Numbered from the stretch's first letter, positions 24,590 through 38,724 are shown. The stretch: DNA of 64,000 bases from Cobetia sp. cqz5-12 (GCF_016495405.1 NZ_CP044522.1:2108001-2172000), one strand, 5' to 3'. Translations and numbers: made by a program. Notes: generated by a model from the sequence alone, not told the origin.

Positions 24590-25699
24590 AGGGGAGAAGG
24601 TTCCTGTTCAGCCTTGCTGCCGCTCTACAACCTGTGTGAACGGCAGACATAATTCTTGTCCATCGTCAGTCAGTCAGCACACTGACACGACGATGCCCGG
24701 GTATTCCCTTGTATAGCCTGGGCGTTATAGCACCGAAGCGTTACTTGGGGCGATCATACGTAGCCCGAATGGTGACTGTCCATGTTTCAGCACCTGACGC
24801 CGAGCCATTTCCTGCGATTCACCAACGTAGCGATCACTTTCTGTCGCCCGTCGAGGACAGAGCATACAAGCTCCCACCAGGCGTGGCCTGTGACCGCCGT
24901 CAGCTGGCTGGAGGTATCACGCCAGCTTGGCTTGCGTCGCCTCCAGGTGACGAAAATCTTGATCGAATTCACCCTCCAGGCAGAAGCAGCCTCTGCGACA
25001 GTTTGCACAGCCAGACCTCACTGTTTGCGCATTGTTCAGGATGTCACTGGATCAGCAGCGACGGGTCAACAGCATGGGAGCCATACGATCTCGGTCGAGA
25101 GCACGCCGACACGGCGAGTCAGACTGTCGCCAAACTGACAAGGCATGCCAAAAGAGATGACATCAGCAAATTCAATGACATCCGCTTGCTGACTCAGGGG
25201 CTGGCATTGACGCCAAGCCAGCCAGGATCTATCCCAGCCAGGTCAGGAGGTCTGGTGCCTGGCGATCGAGGCCCAGGCATCCAGGCACGCAGAATCCATG
25301 CACATAGCATCGACGGACATGGCTTGAGCGGCGTCACGAAACATCGTATTTAACATAATATATATTATACGAACCATTACCTACAGGCTTTGTATGTGAT
25401 CCTGAGCGCCCGCATGGCCAGCCGCTTTGGTTTATCAGGCAAGGTCCATCAGGTCGAGTCCGTCGAGCCAGGCCCAGCGAGTGAAACCTGTCACCTTGCA
25501 TCAGCGACGGCCAGGTTCACGATCCAAGCTGTCATACAGCCCGGTTGCCCAAGAGCGCGAACAAACTTATCCTTGATAGAATTTACGCACAAGTATTGTA
25601 GAATAATTCGTACTGTGTGTGACCCTCACCGTACATCTTGTCACTCAACCTTGCCGCGCGCCGTGATGACTCACGGGTCGGCGCGAAGCGGAGTCAGCG
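24590..25699. other. gene-poor 1.1-kb stretch
   Basis: No reading frame here looks like a protein: candidates at 24709-25353 (+), 24782-25138 (+) and 24787-25008 (-) overlap one another, lack ribosome-binding sites and have odd Ser/His/Arg-rich composition. The stretch becomes AT-rich at 25344-25375, with a perfect 14-bp palindrome, and again at 25565-25620, probably the promoter region of the DUF3833 gene. It could be a decayed insertion, but I found no inverted ends. Confidence 0.55.
25355..25368. promoter_or_regulatory. perfect AT palindrome
   Basis: ATAATATATATTAT is a perfect 14-bp palindrome in an otherwise GC-rich genome, about 330 bp before the DUF3833 gene. It may be a promoter or protein-binding element; nothing identifies the binder. 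Confidence 0.4.
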
Positions 25700-26326
25700 A
25701 TGCCCTTCTTCTCGTCCTGCCGGTCAGCTAGCGCCGGATTCCTGCATAGCGGCTTTCGACGCCTTCAGCGCATCAGCGGCCGCACAGCCGTGTTGATCAT
25801 GGCAGCGGGACTGTCAGCCTGTAGCGGCCCTCAGATAGAGGATTTCGCGGATAGCGGCCCTGAGCTTCGCATTGATGACTACTTCCTGGGCCACACGCGT
25901 GGCTGGGGCATGGTGCAGAATTACCGTGGCGAGGTGACGCGGCGGTTCGTGGTCGATGTCATCGGCAGCATGCAAGGCGACCAGCTGATTCTGGAGGAAG
26001 ACTTCGTCTACGCCGATGGCGAGACACAACATCGCCGCTGGACCTTTACCCCGGCGGGTGATCGCAAATGGACTGGGCGAGCGGCAGATGTGACGGGCGA
26101 AGCGACGGCGACGACCCGCGGTAACGCCTTGCGGATGAACTATGTGCTCCAGGTGCCGATCGACGACAGTACCTGGGAGTTCAACATGGATGACTGGATG
26201 TACCTGCAACCGGATGGTCGCATCCTGAACCGGACCTCGATGCGCAAACTGGGCCTCGAAGCCGCCAATATCACCCTGGCATTTCAGCGCTGTCCCTGTG
26301 ATGCATCGACAGCTGAGCCGAAATGA
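25700..26326 (+). CDS. DUF3833 family lipoprotein
   Basis: A 208-residue envelope protein of unknown function. An extended N-terminus leads to a lipobox LSAC around residue 41, and the mature part carries the DUF3833 pattern: DYFLGHTRGWGMVQNYRGEVTRRFVVD split over residues ~60-85, then EEDFVYADGE and W-TFTP repeats, ending with NRTSMRKLGLEAANITLAFQR. The family fold is lipocalin-like by prediction, suggesting lipid handling. It ends in CPCDAS with two further Cys. The start at 25700 is the longest; a start closer to the hydrophobic segment is possible. It is convergent with the next gene. Confidence 0.8.
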   Translation: MPFFSSCRSASAGFLHSGFRRLQRISGRTAVLIMAAGLSACSGPQIEDFADSGPELRIDDYFLGHTRGWGMVQNYRGEVTRRFVVDVIGSMQGDQLILEEDFVYADGETQHRRWTFTPAGDRKWTGRAADVTGEATATTRGNALRMNYVLQVPIDDSTWEFNMDDWMYLQPDGRILNRTSMRKLGLEAANITLAFQRCPCDASTAEPK

Positions 26327-26431
26327 CGCTCGTGCGCGTGGGCCCCTGATGGCTTCAAGCCTTGCCTGAGGACTTCCCCCCTTGATAGCGCCAGCCTTTG
26401 TCGGTTCCAGCTCGTGACGGCCCAACCCTCA

Positions 26432-28324
26432 TTAGACAGTAGAATCGCCCGCATGCTGCTCGAGCGATGTCTCCACCTTGGACAACCACTTGCCGTAATC
26501 CTCTTCTGGCGCCATGGGTTCTCCGAAGGCATAGCCCTGCAACTGGTCAAAGCCCAGATCCATCATGGTCTGGCGCTGACGTGCGTGTTCGATGCCGACC
26601 GCCACAGCGGAGATCTCCAGCGCATGCAAGGCCGCTGTCCAGGCTTTCAACAGGCGTGCCTGACGTAGATCGGTCTGCAGCAGACTGATCCAGCGCGGAT
26701 GAAGTTTCACGCTGGTGATGGGCAGCATGCTCAGCAGCCGCAGGCTGTCATGCTCAGGACCGAAGCGATCGACACAGAAGCTGATGCCGTCATTGGCCAG
26801 CGATTTCATCGCCAGGACCAGTGGCTCAGGCGTCGCGACGAAACTCTCGACACCGCTGACATCAAGGCGCAGGCAATCCCCCTTGAGCCGGTAAAGGCGC
26901 AGGACACGGCGCAGGGCATCCATATACTCGCTTTCGATAAGGCGCGACGCCGTGATGTTCAGCGACAGTGGCAGCAAGGTGTCGTTGCTCTTCCTGGTCG
27001 CCAGCCAATGGCTCAGCAAGGCGCAGCCTCTGCGTAGCACCCAGATATCGAGCTCCTCATCCAATCCGGCGTGTCTGGCGATACGCAACATCTGATGGGG
27101 CGTGATCCAGCGATTCTTGTCCTGCCAGCGCAGAAGCACTTCCTGCCCGCTGAGGCTTTGACGGTCCGCAGTGACGATGGGCTGCAGATGGATGCGCAGT
27201 TCATTGTCACGTAGTGCCTGGGCAAAGCGGTTGTTCATCTCGAGGCGCAGGTTGAGGTTGTCCGTGAGATCCGCGAACTGCACGCCCTTCTCTTTCGGTG
27301 CCCATTCACTGGCACAGACAAGCTCCTCTTCTAGAACCTCGACCAGTTCCGCCGCTGACATGCTGTCGATGACGAAGGTGCCCGCTCCGATCAACAAATC
27401 CGGACGGTTATTGGCGGAGAGATGCAGCAGCCAGGGTTGCTCCACGAAGCGATGCCAGCGCATGCCGTGCAATGCCTGGTCACGCGGCAACAGGATCATC
27501 AGGGTGTCGTGACTGACGCGCCCCTTGAGCAGGCCATCGTCATCGAAGTTTTCATTGAGCTGGTGGGACAGGGATTGCAGCACGCCTTCGTAGAAGTCGA
27601 CGCCCTGCTGCTTGCGCAGCCTTTCGGCATTCTGCAGCTTGACCAGGATGACCTGCAGCGCCCCCTGACTGGCGCGCTCCTGCAGCCAGGCCGTCATTCG
27701 CTGCAGGTAGCGGCGACGCAGACTGTAGCCGGTGATCGGGTCGATATTGGCTTGCAGAGTGGCGCGTGCGCGCTCTGCCAGCAGCGCATCACGCTGGATG
27801 AGCTCGTTCTCGACCAGCAGTGCACAGCGCTCCAGCCGCTCCAGCTGGGCCGTATCCAGTTGACGGGGCTTGTGGTCGATCAGGCACAGAGTCCCCAGCG
27901 GCAGGCCGCTGCTGTCACGCAGCACGGCACCCGCGTAGAAGCAGACATGCGGTGGCCCCGTCACCAGGGCGTTATCAAAGAAGCGTTCATCCTGGCGCGC
28001 ATCATTGATGACCAGAAAGCGCTCTTCATGCAGCGCGTGGGCGCAGAAGGCGAGATCCCTGCCCGTCTGCCGTGCATCCAGCCCGCAATGGGCCTTGAAC
28101 CACTGGCGGTCTTCATCCACCAGCGACACAAGGCAGATGGGCACATCGAAGATATCAGCGACCAGGCGCGTCAGATCGTCATAGCGCTTTTCATGGTCAC
28201 TATCCAAGACATGCAGAGAATGCAGGCTATTGAGACGCTCTTCTTCGCGCGGATGAGGTGCCGCCGGCCTGAAGCCGGGCCGGCCACCCGGCGCGAGGGT
28301 CGTCTTTGGGGTGGAATCTGCCAT
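26432..28324 (-). CDS. GAF protein with degenerate GGDEF and EAL domains
   Basis: This 630-residue soluble protein has a GAF domain (about residues 30-180, with FCAHALHEERFLVINDA and GTLCLIDHKPR), a GGDEF-like domain (~200-335) and an EAL-like domain (~385-615). In the GGDEF part the signature position reads SHDTL, so cyclase activity is not expected. In the EAL part EVLLRW replaces EALLRW, VDRFGPE replaces DDFGTG, and the EITES metal segment reads DVSGVES; several metal ligands are missing. It probably senses a small molecule and acts through c-di-GMP binding or protein contacts rather than catalysis. Monocistronic, downstream of ectC and a terminator on the same strand. Confidence 0.85.
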   Translation of the reverse strand: MADSTPKTTLAPGGRPGFRPAAPHPREEERLNSLHSLHVLDSDHEKRYDDLTRLVADIFDVPICLVSLVDEDRQWFKAHCGLDARQTGRDLAFCAHALHEERFLVINDARQDERFFDNALVTGPPHVCFYAGAVLRDSSGLPLGTLCLIDHKPRQLDTAQLERLERCALLVENELIQRDALLAERARATLQANIDPITGYSLRRRYLQRMTAWLQERASQGALQVILVKLQNAERLRKQQGVDFYEGVLQSLSHQLNENFDDDGLLKGRVSHDTLMILLPRDQALHGMRWHRFVEQPWLLHLSANNRPDLLIGAGTFVIDSMSAAELVEVLEEELVCASEWAPKEKGVQFADLTDNLNLRLEMNNRFAQALRDNELRIHLQPIVTADRQSLSGQEVLLRWQDKNRWITPHQMLRIARHAGLDEELDIWVLRRGCALLSHWLATRKSNDTLLPLSLNITASRLIESEYMDALRRVLRLYRLKGDCLRLDVSGVESFVATPEPLVLAMKSLANDGISFCVDRFGPEHDSLRLLSMLPITSVKLHPRWISLLQTDLRQARLLKAWTAALHALEISAVAVGIEHARQRQTMMDLGFDQLQGYAFGEPMAPEEDYGKWLSKVETSLEQHAGDSTV

Positions 28325-28507
28325 GGCCTACTGCCTCGTTGGAATTTCCAGGAGATATAACCGCATGTTCGTACTTGAGCATACTCGTCTCGACTGTTGA
28401 CTGGCAGAGCCGGCAAGCTGCGCACCATTAACGATAATTGAGCGTGGAAACCCCTGCACGTTCTGCTGCGCGGCAACCTCACGGAGCGGTTTCTCACCAC
28501 CACGATG

Positions 28508-28542
28508 CAGAAAGCCCCGCAGCAAGGCTACGGGGCTTTCTG
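28508..28542 (-). terminator. terminator after ectC
   Basis: CAGAAAGCCCCG pairs with CGGGGCTTTCTG around an 11-nt loop, about 60 bp past the ectC stop, and separates ectC from the GAF-EAL gene. The T-rich part lies within the stem (CTTTCT). Confidence 0.65.
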
Positions 28543-28602
28543 GATGACGCTTGTCCCTATGAGGTCAGACGCTTCGCGCCTTACTCACGTCGAGACAGGA
28601 TC

Positions 28603-28995
28603 TCAGGCTTCGGCAGGTGCATAGGAGCCATCTTCACGATGGACTTCCTTGCCGGTCAGACCCGGGGTGAACACACAGGCCAGGTGCATGGTCTTGGTGG
28701 CACGCAGCAGGTGATCATCATGCTCGTTGAGAATATAGATGTCGCCCGGCTTGATCGGCCAGATCTTGCCATCGGCCAGGGTTTCGACTTCACCCTCACC
28801 TTCCATGCAATACACCACTTCATAGTGGTGCTTGTAATGGATGTGGGTCTCGGTGCCTTCAAAGATGCGGGTGATGTGGAACGAACACTTGCCACCATCT
28901 TCATCGAGCAGCAGGCGCGTGCTATCCCAGTTGCCATTCTCGGCCTTGACCAGACGATCCGTGCTGCGGGCTTCTTCGAGATTGCGAACGATCAT
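28603..28995 (-). CDS. ectC: L-ectoine synthase
   Basis: This 130-residue cupin-fold enzyme cyclises N-gamma-acetyl-diaminobutyrate to ectoine, the last step of compatible-solute synthesis. The sequence is clear throughout: [14 protein letters not shown] at the start, the cupin metal region ([20 protein letters not shown]) at residues ~50-70 and [19 protein letters not shown] after it. Length equals that of halomonad EctC. It lies 159 bp after ectB with a hairpin between them. No ectD (hydroxylase) follows, so hydroxyectoine synthesis is not encoded here. Confidence 0.97.
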   Translation of the reverse strand: MIVRNLEEARSTDRLVKAENGNWDSTRLLLDEDGGKCSFHITRIFEGTETHIHYKHHYEVVYCMEGEGEVETLADGKIWPIKPGDIYILNEHDDHLLRATKTMHLACVFTPGLTGKEVHREDGSYAPAEA

Positions 28996-29111
28996 GTGTT
29001 TTCCTCACTAGGCTGCCTGACATCGACAGCTGACAGATGGCGATTACCGTAACGAAGGGATGACCTGGATGGGCAATCGGTGGGGATGGCAAGCCAGAGG
29101 CTCACCAACGA

Positions 29112-29145
29112 CCCGCGGGGCGCCGATGACCGGGCACCCCGCGGG
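29112..29145 (-). repeat. hairpin between ectB and ectC
   Basis: CCCGCGGGG (29112-29120) and CCCCGCGGG (29137-29145) form a perfect 9-bp GC stem that extends with GCC/GGC near the loop. It is just past the ectB stop codon. No T-run follows, so it is probably an mRNA stability or processing element. Confidence 0.55.
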
Positions 29146-29154
29146 AAGACAGCG

Positions 29155-30450
<1,296 letters not shown>

Positions 30451-30565
30451 CTACTGAAATGGCCATACCAGAATGTAAAGACGATCCAACGAATGACACT
30501 GACCCTACCTCACTCACACATGGGGTCAGCAGGAGATGTCACAACCTTCCTGTCGTGAACATCTG

Positions 30566-30626
30566 CCGGACGGGACGTGATTCTTCTCGACGACCGACAC
30601 AAGAATCATGACGGCGTCCCGTCCGG
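30566..30626 (-). repeat. large stem-loop between ectA and ectB
   Basis: CCGGACGGGACG (30566-30577) and CGTCCCGTCCGG (30615-30626) are exact inverses. Inside them ATTCTT (30580-30585) pairs with AAGAAT (30601-30606). The whole forms a long interrupted hairpin centred 120 bp after the ectA stop. With no T-run it is not a typical terminator. Confidence 0.7.
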
Positions 30627-30702
30627 GACTTCTTGCGACTTGCTATTCGCCCGTGCTGCACATGGGCTCTGGCGGCACAAGAGCCTTGAGCGCGTCGAGC
30701 AC

Positions 30703-31275
30703 TCAGATGTCGCTCGGCAGGAACGGGCCGATGCGCACCAGGTTTTCGGCAAGGTGCTCGCCACCCAGCTGGTCTGATGAGAAGTACTCACGCGAGTGCA
30801 GCGGCACCTGCCAGCGCTCGGCGAGGCGAGTGAACAATGCCCAGGACGCCTCGTTGTCCGGCGTGATGGTGGTCTCGAGGTGACGCACGTGCGCCATTTC
30901 GGGACGCTTCATCACGGCTTCGATCAAGCGACGTGCCAGGCCAGTACCACGCGCCTTCTCACCGACGGCGATCTGCCACAGGAAGAAGGTTTGCGGGGCG
31001 TCGTTGCGGGTGTAACCGGAAACGAAGCCGACGACCTCACCTTCCTCATCTGTCGCGATGGCGCAGCTGTCACGGAACTGCGTGGCCAGCAAAACGTACG
31101 AATACCCTGAATTGAGGTCCAGCGGCGGGCAGGCCTTGACCAGCTCATAGATGCCCCAACCATCATCGGTTGTCGGCTGACGGATGAACAACGGCGCGCT
31201 GGCGCGGTTGATCACGGCATCGTGGGTGTGGTGGGCCAGGCCCTGAATCGTGGAAGTCATTGTCATGGTTTTCAT
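30703..31275 (-). CDS. ectA: diaminobutyrate acetyltransferase
   Basis: A 190-residue GNAT-fold enzyme that acetylates 2,4-diaminobutyrate with acetyl-CoA, giving the ectoine precursor. The whole core (PLFIRQPTTDDGWGIYELVK, then CPPLDLNSGYSYVLLA, then AVGEKARGTGLARRLIEAV, the acetyl-CoA loop) matches halomonad EctA closely. The start is uncertain because no ribosome-binding site is evident: ATGs at 31275, 31266 and 31260 are all possible and give proteins near the usual 190 residues. The longer frame to 31341 is not conserved. Upstream lies a set of repeats probably involved in osmotic control. Confidence 0.95.
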   Translation of the reverse strand: MKTMTMTSTIQGLAHHTHDAVINRASAPLFIRQPTTDDGWGIYELVKACPPLDLNSGYSYVLLATQFRDSCAIATDEEGEVVGFVSGYTRNDAPQTFFLWQIAVGEKARGTGLARRLIEAVMKRPEMAHVRHLETTITPDNEASWALFTRLAERWQVPLHSREYFSSDQLGGEHLAENLVRIGPFLPSDI

Positions 31276-31305
31276 AAAATATTTCGCAGTTGGCGAATTC
31301 GCTAT

Positions 31306-31343
31306 AAACCATAACAAACCGTTATGGATGTCGCAAACCATAA
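31306..31343 (-). promoter_or_regulatory. repeats in the ectA promoter region
   Basis: AAACCATAA occurs twice (31306-31314 and 31335-31343), 29 bp apart. The first copy is part of a perfect inverted repeat CCATAAC-N5-GTTATGG (31309-31327). The whole is AT-rich and 30-70 bp before ectA. It is a good candidate for an operator or a sigma-factor-dependent osmotic promoter; the regulator is unknown. No ectR gene is adjacent. Confidence 0.55.
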
Positions 31344-31480
31344 ATTATTCTCGTGAAGCGTATGGATAACGTAGAATTATCCCAAGCCCCGTATCGATGA
31401 GCGTGCAAGCCGAGGCCAGTACTGGGCAACACTCGCCCTCGCCCACCGCCCGCTGGTGGTTTGGATCCCTTAGACGCAAG

Positions 31481-31502
31481 ACGGCGCCCCGAGGGGCGCC
31501 GT
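31481..31502. terminator. hairpin downstream of diguanylate cyclase gene
   Basis: ACGGCGCCCC pairs with GGGGCGCCGT around GA, a 10-bp perfect stem about 150 bp past the minus-strand cyclase stop. Between the stop and this stem lies a hexameric repeat of GCCACT (about 31540-31573). No gene is supported in 31342-31643. Confidence 0.6.
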
Positions 31503-31643
31503 AAATTTGCCTGCTCATGCGGCATCAGGCCTTGCTGTCGCTGCCACTGCCACTGCCATTTCCATTGCCACTGAGGCGGCTTCTGCTCTAGTGCTTGAAC
31601 TCTGTAGTGCTTGATCCCCAGGGCTAGAACCCCTGAGCTTCCG

Positions 31644-33443
31644 TCACTGCTGTTTGTGCCCCTCATGCTTCTTGCTGGCAATAGCGACAATCTGGCCAAG
31701 CTCATCATGGCGGCTGAATTGCACCGCGCAATTGCGGCCCTCATTCTTGGCGGCGTAGAGCGCCATATCCGCATTGTGGGATAGCTGTTCACGCCCACTG
31801 CCATGCTGAGGGGCGATGGCAATCCCGATGCTGCAGCCCACTTCCAGCTTGTGCTCTTCATACAGGAATGGCTTGCCCAGGCTGTCGATGATGCGCTGGG
31901 CCAGCTGGGCGAGTTCGCCGTGGCGACCCAGATTCGCCTGGATGTCCGCATTGTGGACCAGCACCACGAACTCATCGCCTCCCAGACGCGCGACGAAATC
32001 GCCCTTGCGCACCACCTGATTGAGCCGCTCCGCGATCACCTTGAGCGCCACATCTCCGGCAGCATGGCCATGGGTGTCATTGATGGGCTTGAACTTGTCG
32101 ATGTCCAGCATCAGACATGCCATCTGACCGCCCTCGTCATTGACGCTTTCAAGCCAATGCTCGACACGCTCATAGAAATGCTGTCGATTGGGCAGTCCCG
32201 TCAGAGAGTCATGCATCGCCAGTTGCGTGATGCGCTTCTTGTAGTTGTTGCTCTCGATGATGTTGTACTTGAACTTCTGCAACGCCCGCGCCATCTGGCC
32301 CACTTCATTGGTGTGCTGGGTGCTGTCGATCACCACGCTGACATCGTCATTGGCCAGGGTATTCATGGTCTGGGTCAGACGACGTATCGGCACCAGCACA
32401 TAACGCCCGAACAGCCACATGGAGATGCCGATCAGTACCACGATCATCGCCAGCGCGAGGCCATTGACCACCGGGGCTACCGTGGCCAGCAGCTTGAGCG
32501 TCTTGCCGACCGCGGCAGAGGTGGCCCCGATCCGCATGCGGCTTTCGTGATCCAGCACCGCCAGTGCGTCAAGCGCCGGCGCATCATTGACCTTGACCCG
32601 CTGATCGATCTCACTCGGTGAAAGATCCGCCTGTTCGTCATGCAACTGGTTGACCTTGTTCAAGCGGTCACTGTAGGACTGGATGACATCGGCGATATCG
32701 CGGATGGCACGTTGCTCGGCGGTGTTCATGCCCAGCGCACGATATGCCGCCAGGGTGGCGCGCAGCGATTCGATATCCTGCGCCGCCTGCTGACCATAGA
32801 TGGCGTCACTGCGCAGCACGTAATTCTTGAAGTGGTGGATCATCTCGCCATAGCCGAGATCCCGGCGCAGGTTGGCCACCAGGCGAGCCTTGCCCATGCC
32901 GTTCTCGAGCGGATTGTCATTGTCACGCAGTTCCGCGATGGAGATACGCCGCAGGGTATCCAGCCCCGAGACGGCCTGGAAATCATCGATCTGAACCACC
33001 TTGTCGATATCGGCACTCGAACGCCCTTGCTCGATCATCGTGCGTATTCTGGGCACCATCAACTCATAGCGATTGATAGTGGCACGCAGACCCGCTACCG
33101 CATTTTCCTCCCCTTGGGTCAATCCAAGGTTCTGGTAACGGCTCAGAGCGCTGCGAGCGGCACCGATCTCGTTCTGCACCTCGCCGATTAGCTCGAGGTC
33201 CTGACGCAGCACGAGATTCTTGAAGTCATGCACCATGCCGCCATAGCCCAGGGCCTTGGTCAGCTGACCTTCCAGGCGCGGCTTGTCAGAGCGCGCCTGC
33301 TGATATTCCTGCCAGTCACGCTGCAGGTCGGACACGTTGCGGGTAATGAATGCCAACACGACCAGCAACACCAGACCCGCCAAGGCGGAAAGCGCACAGA
33401 TGATGATGTTGATGGTGCGAAAGCGCAGGTTGGCCAGACTCAT
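31644..33443 (-). CDS. membrane diguanylate cyclase with duplicated sensor and HAMP
   Basis: This 599-residue inner-membrane enzyme would make c-di-GMP from two GTP. Order: TM1 (about residues 12-33), a large extracytoplasmic helical sensor, TM2 (about 323-346), HAMP (RYVLVPIRRLTQTMNTLAN), GGDEF domain. The GGDEF motif is intact (ARLGGDEFVV) and the inhibitory I-site RKGD sits five residues before it. The sensor is an internal duplication: LGYGGMVHDFKNLVLR (65-80) and LGYGEMIHHFKNYVLR (196-211) are 131 residues apart, and flanking segments also repeat. I do not recognise a named domain for it. Downstream is a weak hairpin; the gene is monocistronic. Confidence 0.9.
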   Translation of the reverse strand: MSLANLRFRTINIIICALSALAGLVLLVVLAFITRNVSDLQRDWQEYQQARSDKPRLEGQLTKALGYGGMVHDFKNLVLRQDLELIGEVQNEIGAARSALSRYQNLGLTQGEENAVAGLRATINRYELMVPRIRTMIEQGRSSADIDKVVQIDDFQAVSGLDTLRRISIAELRDNDNPLENGMGKARLVANLRRDLGYGEMIHHFKNYVLRSDAIYGQQAAQDIESLRATLAAYRALGMNTAEQRAIRDIADVIQSYSDRLNKVNQLHDEQADLSPSEIDQRVKVNDAPALDALAVLDHESRMRIGATSAAVGKTLKLLATVAPVVNGLALAMIVVLIGISMWLFGRYVLVPIRRLTQTMNTLANDDVSVVIDSTQHTNEVGQMARALQKFKYNIIESNNYKKRITQLAMHDSLTGLPNRQHFYERVEHWLESVNDEGGQMACLMLDIDKFKPINDTHGHAAGDVALKVIAERLNQVVRKGDFVARLGGDEFVVLVHNADIQANLGRHGELAQLAQRIIDSLGKPFLYEEHKLEVGCSIGIAIAPQHGSGREQLSHNADMALYAAKNEGRNCAVQFSRHDELGQIVAIASKKHEGHKQQ

Positions 33444-33671
33444 GAAGGCTATCTCTTGACGATGGGAGGAAACGTTCGATGGAAAAACGCGTCATGCCGG
33501 CCAGCTGAGGGGCGCTGACAGCATGAAAAAGCTACTGCCACGATACCAGATAAATCTAATACTTTACTCAGCAACTTCATTGAGCACCCTCTATACGCCA
33601 GACGCCCTGGCCTGGATGTCCCAACCCTGCGTCAGGTCGTTTAATAGGGTGAGAGTCTGACGTCGCACCCA

Positions 33672-33706
33672 TAAAAAATCTCCCACCGAAAATCGGTGGG
33701 AGATTG
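33672..33706 (-). terminator. terminator after nfuA
   Basis: AATCTCCCACCGA pairs with TCGGTGGGAGATT around three bases. On the minus strand the stem runs into TTTTTTAT, giving a classic intrinsic terminator about 60 bp past the nfuA stop codon. Confidence 0.88.
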
Positions 33707-33763
33707 TGTTTCTGACCTGTACCTGGATTGATCCTGGCCACGGACCTGAAGCCAGGCCCGACC

Positions 33764-34354
33764 TCAGCTGTAGTAGGCGTTGGTCGTGTCGGTGTGATCG
33801 GTGACGTCACGCACACCGGTCAGTTCCGGGATACGCTCCATCAGCGTCTTCTCGACACCATCCTTCAGCGTCAGATCGACGGCGGAACACCCCTGGCAAC
33901 CGCCACCGAACTGCAACACGGCGACCTGCTCTTCGGTCAGCTGCACCAACTTGATCTCGCCACCGTGAGCCGCCAGACCCGGATTGATCTCGCTGTAGAG
34001 CAGGTAGTTGATGCGGTCTTCCAGCGGGCTGTTGGCGTTGACCTTGGGCATCTTGGCGTTCGGCGCCTTGATGGTCAGCTGCCCGCCCATGCGATCGGCA
34101 TTGAAGTCGACGGTCGCTTCTTCCAGGAACGGCACGCTGTGCGTGTCGAGATAGACCTTCAGCTTCGGCAGATCCAGGATCTCATCCGTCGGCTCTTCCT
34201 CGCCCGGGCGGCAGTAGGCGAGACAGGTCTCGGCATACGGAGTGCCCGGCTGGGTGATGAAGATGCGCACGCCGATACCTTCGACGTTCTGCTTCTCGAG
34301 CAGCTCGGCAAGATACTCCTGGGCGCTATCGGTAATCTGGATGCTCTCACTCAT
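33764..34354 (-). CDS. nfuA: Fe-S biogenesis protein NfuA
   Basis: This 196-residue cytoplasmic carrier receives [4Fe-4S] clusters and delivers them to target enzymes. The N-terminal degenerate A-type domain (about residues 1-95, lacking the usual cysteines) is followed by the Nfu domain with the cluster-binding CxxC in [18 protein letters not shown]. Length and domain order equal E. coli NfuA (191 aa). It starts at an ATG, is followed by its own terminator, and diverges from metH across a 386-bp gap. Confidence 0.96.
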   Translation of the reverse strand: MSESIQITDSAQEYLAELLEKQNVEGIGVRIFITQPGTPYAETCLAYCRPGEEEPTDEILDLPKLKVYLDTHSVPFLEEATVDFNADRMGGQLTIKAPNAKMPKVNANSPLEDRINYLLYSEINPGLAAHGGEIKLVQLTEEQVAVLQFGGGCQGCSAVDLTLKDGVEKTLMERIPELTGVRDVTDHTDTTNAYYS

Positions 34355-34612
34355 GGCGCAGAGACTCTCTTGATGTCAGGTGACTAATGGCTCCATGTTA
34401 AGGAAAACCTGCTGCACTCGCAATCCTGAGCAAATCACTCGGGTTTGGTGCCCTGCGCGCGGCGGGCACTCCTGACTGACTCATGTTGCGCATGAATCAT
34501 GCTCATCGTGACGATTCTACAGTCTGATACGATAGCGCCATCTGGCCAGGCAGGGATTTCGTGAGCGGATCCCTCGCCAGCGCCTCTCAATAGCAATGAG
34601 TTCGCGCCTGTG

Positions 34613-34693
34613 GCGTGTGACTTTCTCGACAAATGACTGGCTAAGCCAGTACTGACCTGGAACAGTACTGGCTTGGCCGAGAAAGTTACACGC
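34613..34693. repeat. two-stage inverted repeat upstream of metH
   Basis: Outer arms GCGTGTGACTTTCTCG (34613-34628) and CGAGAAAGTTACACGC (34678-34693) pair at 16 positions counting one G-U. Inner arms AAGCCAGTACTG (34643-34654) and CAGTACTGGCTT (34663-34674) pair perfectly around an 8-nt loop. It ends 47 bp before the metH ATG. I see no cobalamin-riboswitch B12 box and no T-run. The rest of the 386-bp gap shows no gene. Confidence 0.75.
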
Positions 34694-34740
34694 TCACGCT
34701 AGGGAAACAACGCGACAGGTCACGCACGCTGGAGTCCGTC

Positions 34741-38466
<3,726 letters not shown>

Positions 38467-38514
38467 TCCGCTACTTGAGACTTCTCGACTGCTGATGGAG
38501 CCAACGTCAGCTCG

Positions 38515-38546
38515 GCGCGCCTCACCTCTCACGAGGTGGGGCGCGC
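38515..38546 (+). terminator. hairpin after metH
   Basis: GCGCGCCTCACCTC pairs with GAGGTGGGGCGCGC (one G-U) around TCAC, 50 bp after the metH stop. There is no clear T-tract, so termination strength is uncertain. Confidence 0.6.
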
Positions 38547-38634
38547 TGTCGTCTGAGAGGCGATGTCTTCAGTTTGCGGAGCGCGCTATCATGTCGCTCT
38601 TCCTTGTCCGCTGTCGTGAGTCGCCCGTGCTGCC

Positions 38635-38724
38635 GTTGTCACTGCTTTGTTTATTACTCTCCTATTGGTCTCTGCTCGGTTTATCGCTGTTCTGTTCATC
38701 GCAGCCCAGTTCACTGGTGCCCCG
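38635..38724. repeat. 15-nt degenerate tandem repeat, six units, before the MATE gene
   Basis: Six units in strict register at 38635, 38650, 38665, 38680, 38695 and 38710 share a TTYATCNCTG-like start. They overlap the long N-terminal extension of the MATE reading frame, which is therefore probably not translated. Confidence 0.65.

Noticed and set aside
24709..25353. 214-residue plus-strand reading frame in the gene-poor stretch
   Set aside because: No ribosome-binding site, no domain, Pro/Ser/His/Arg-rich and overlapped by equally poor frames.
34613..34740. Cobalamin riboswitch before metH
   Set aside because: A strong hairpin exists, but I could not find a B12-box or the expected multi-helix layout.
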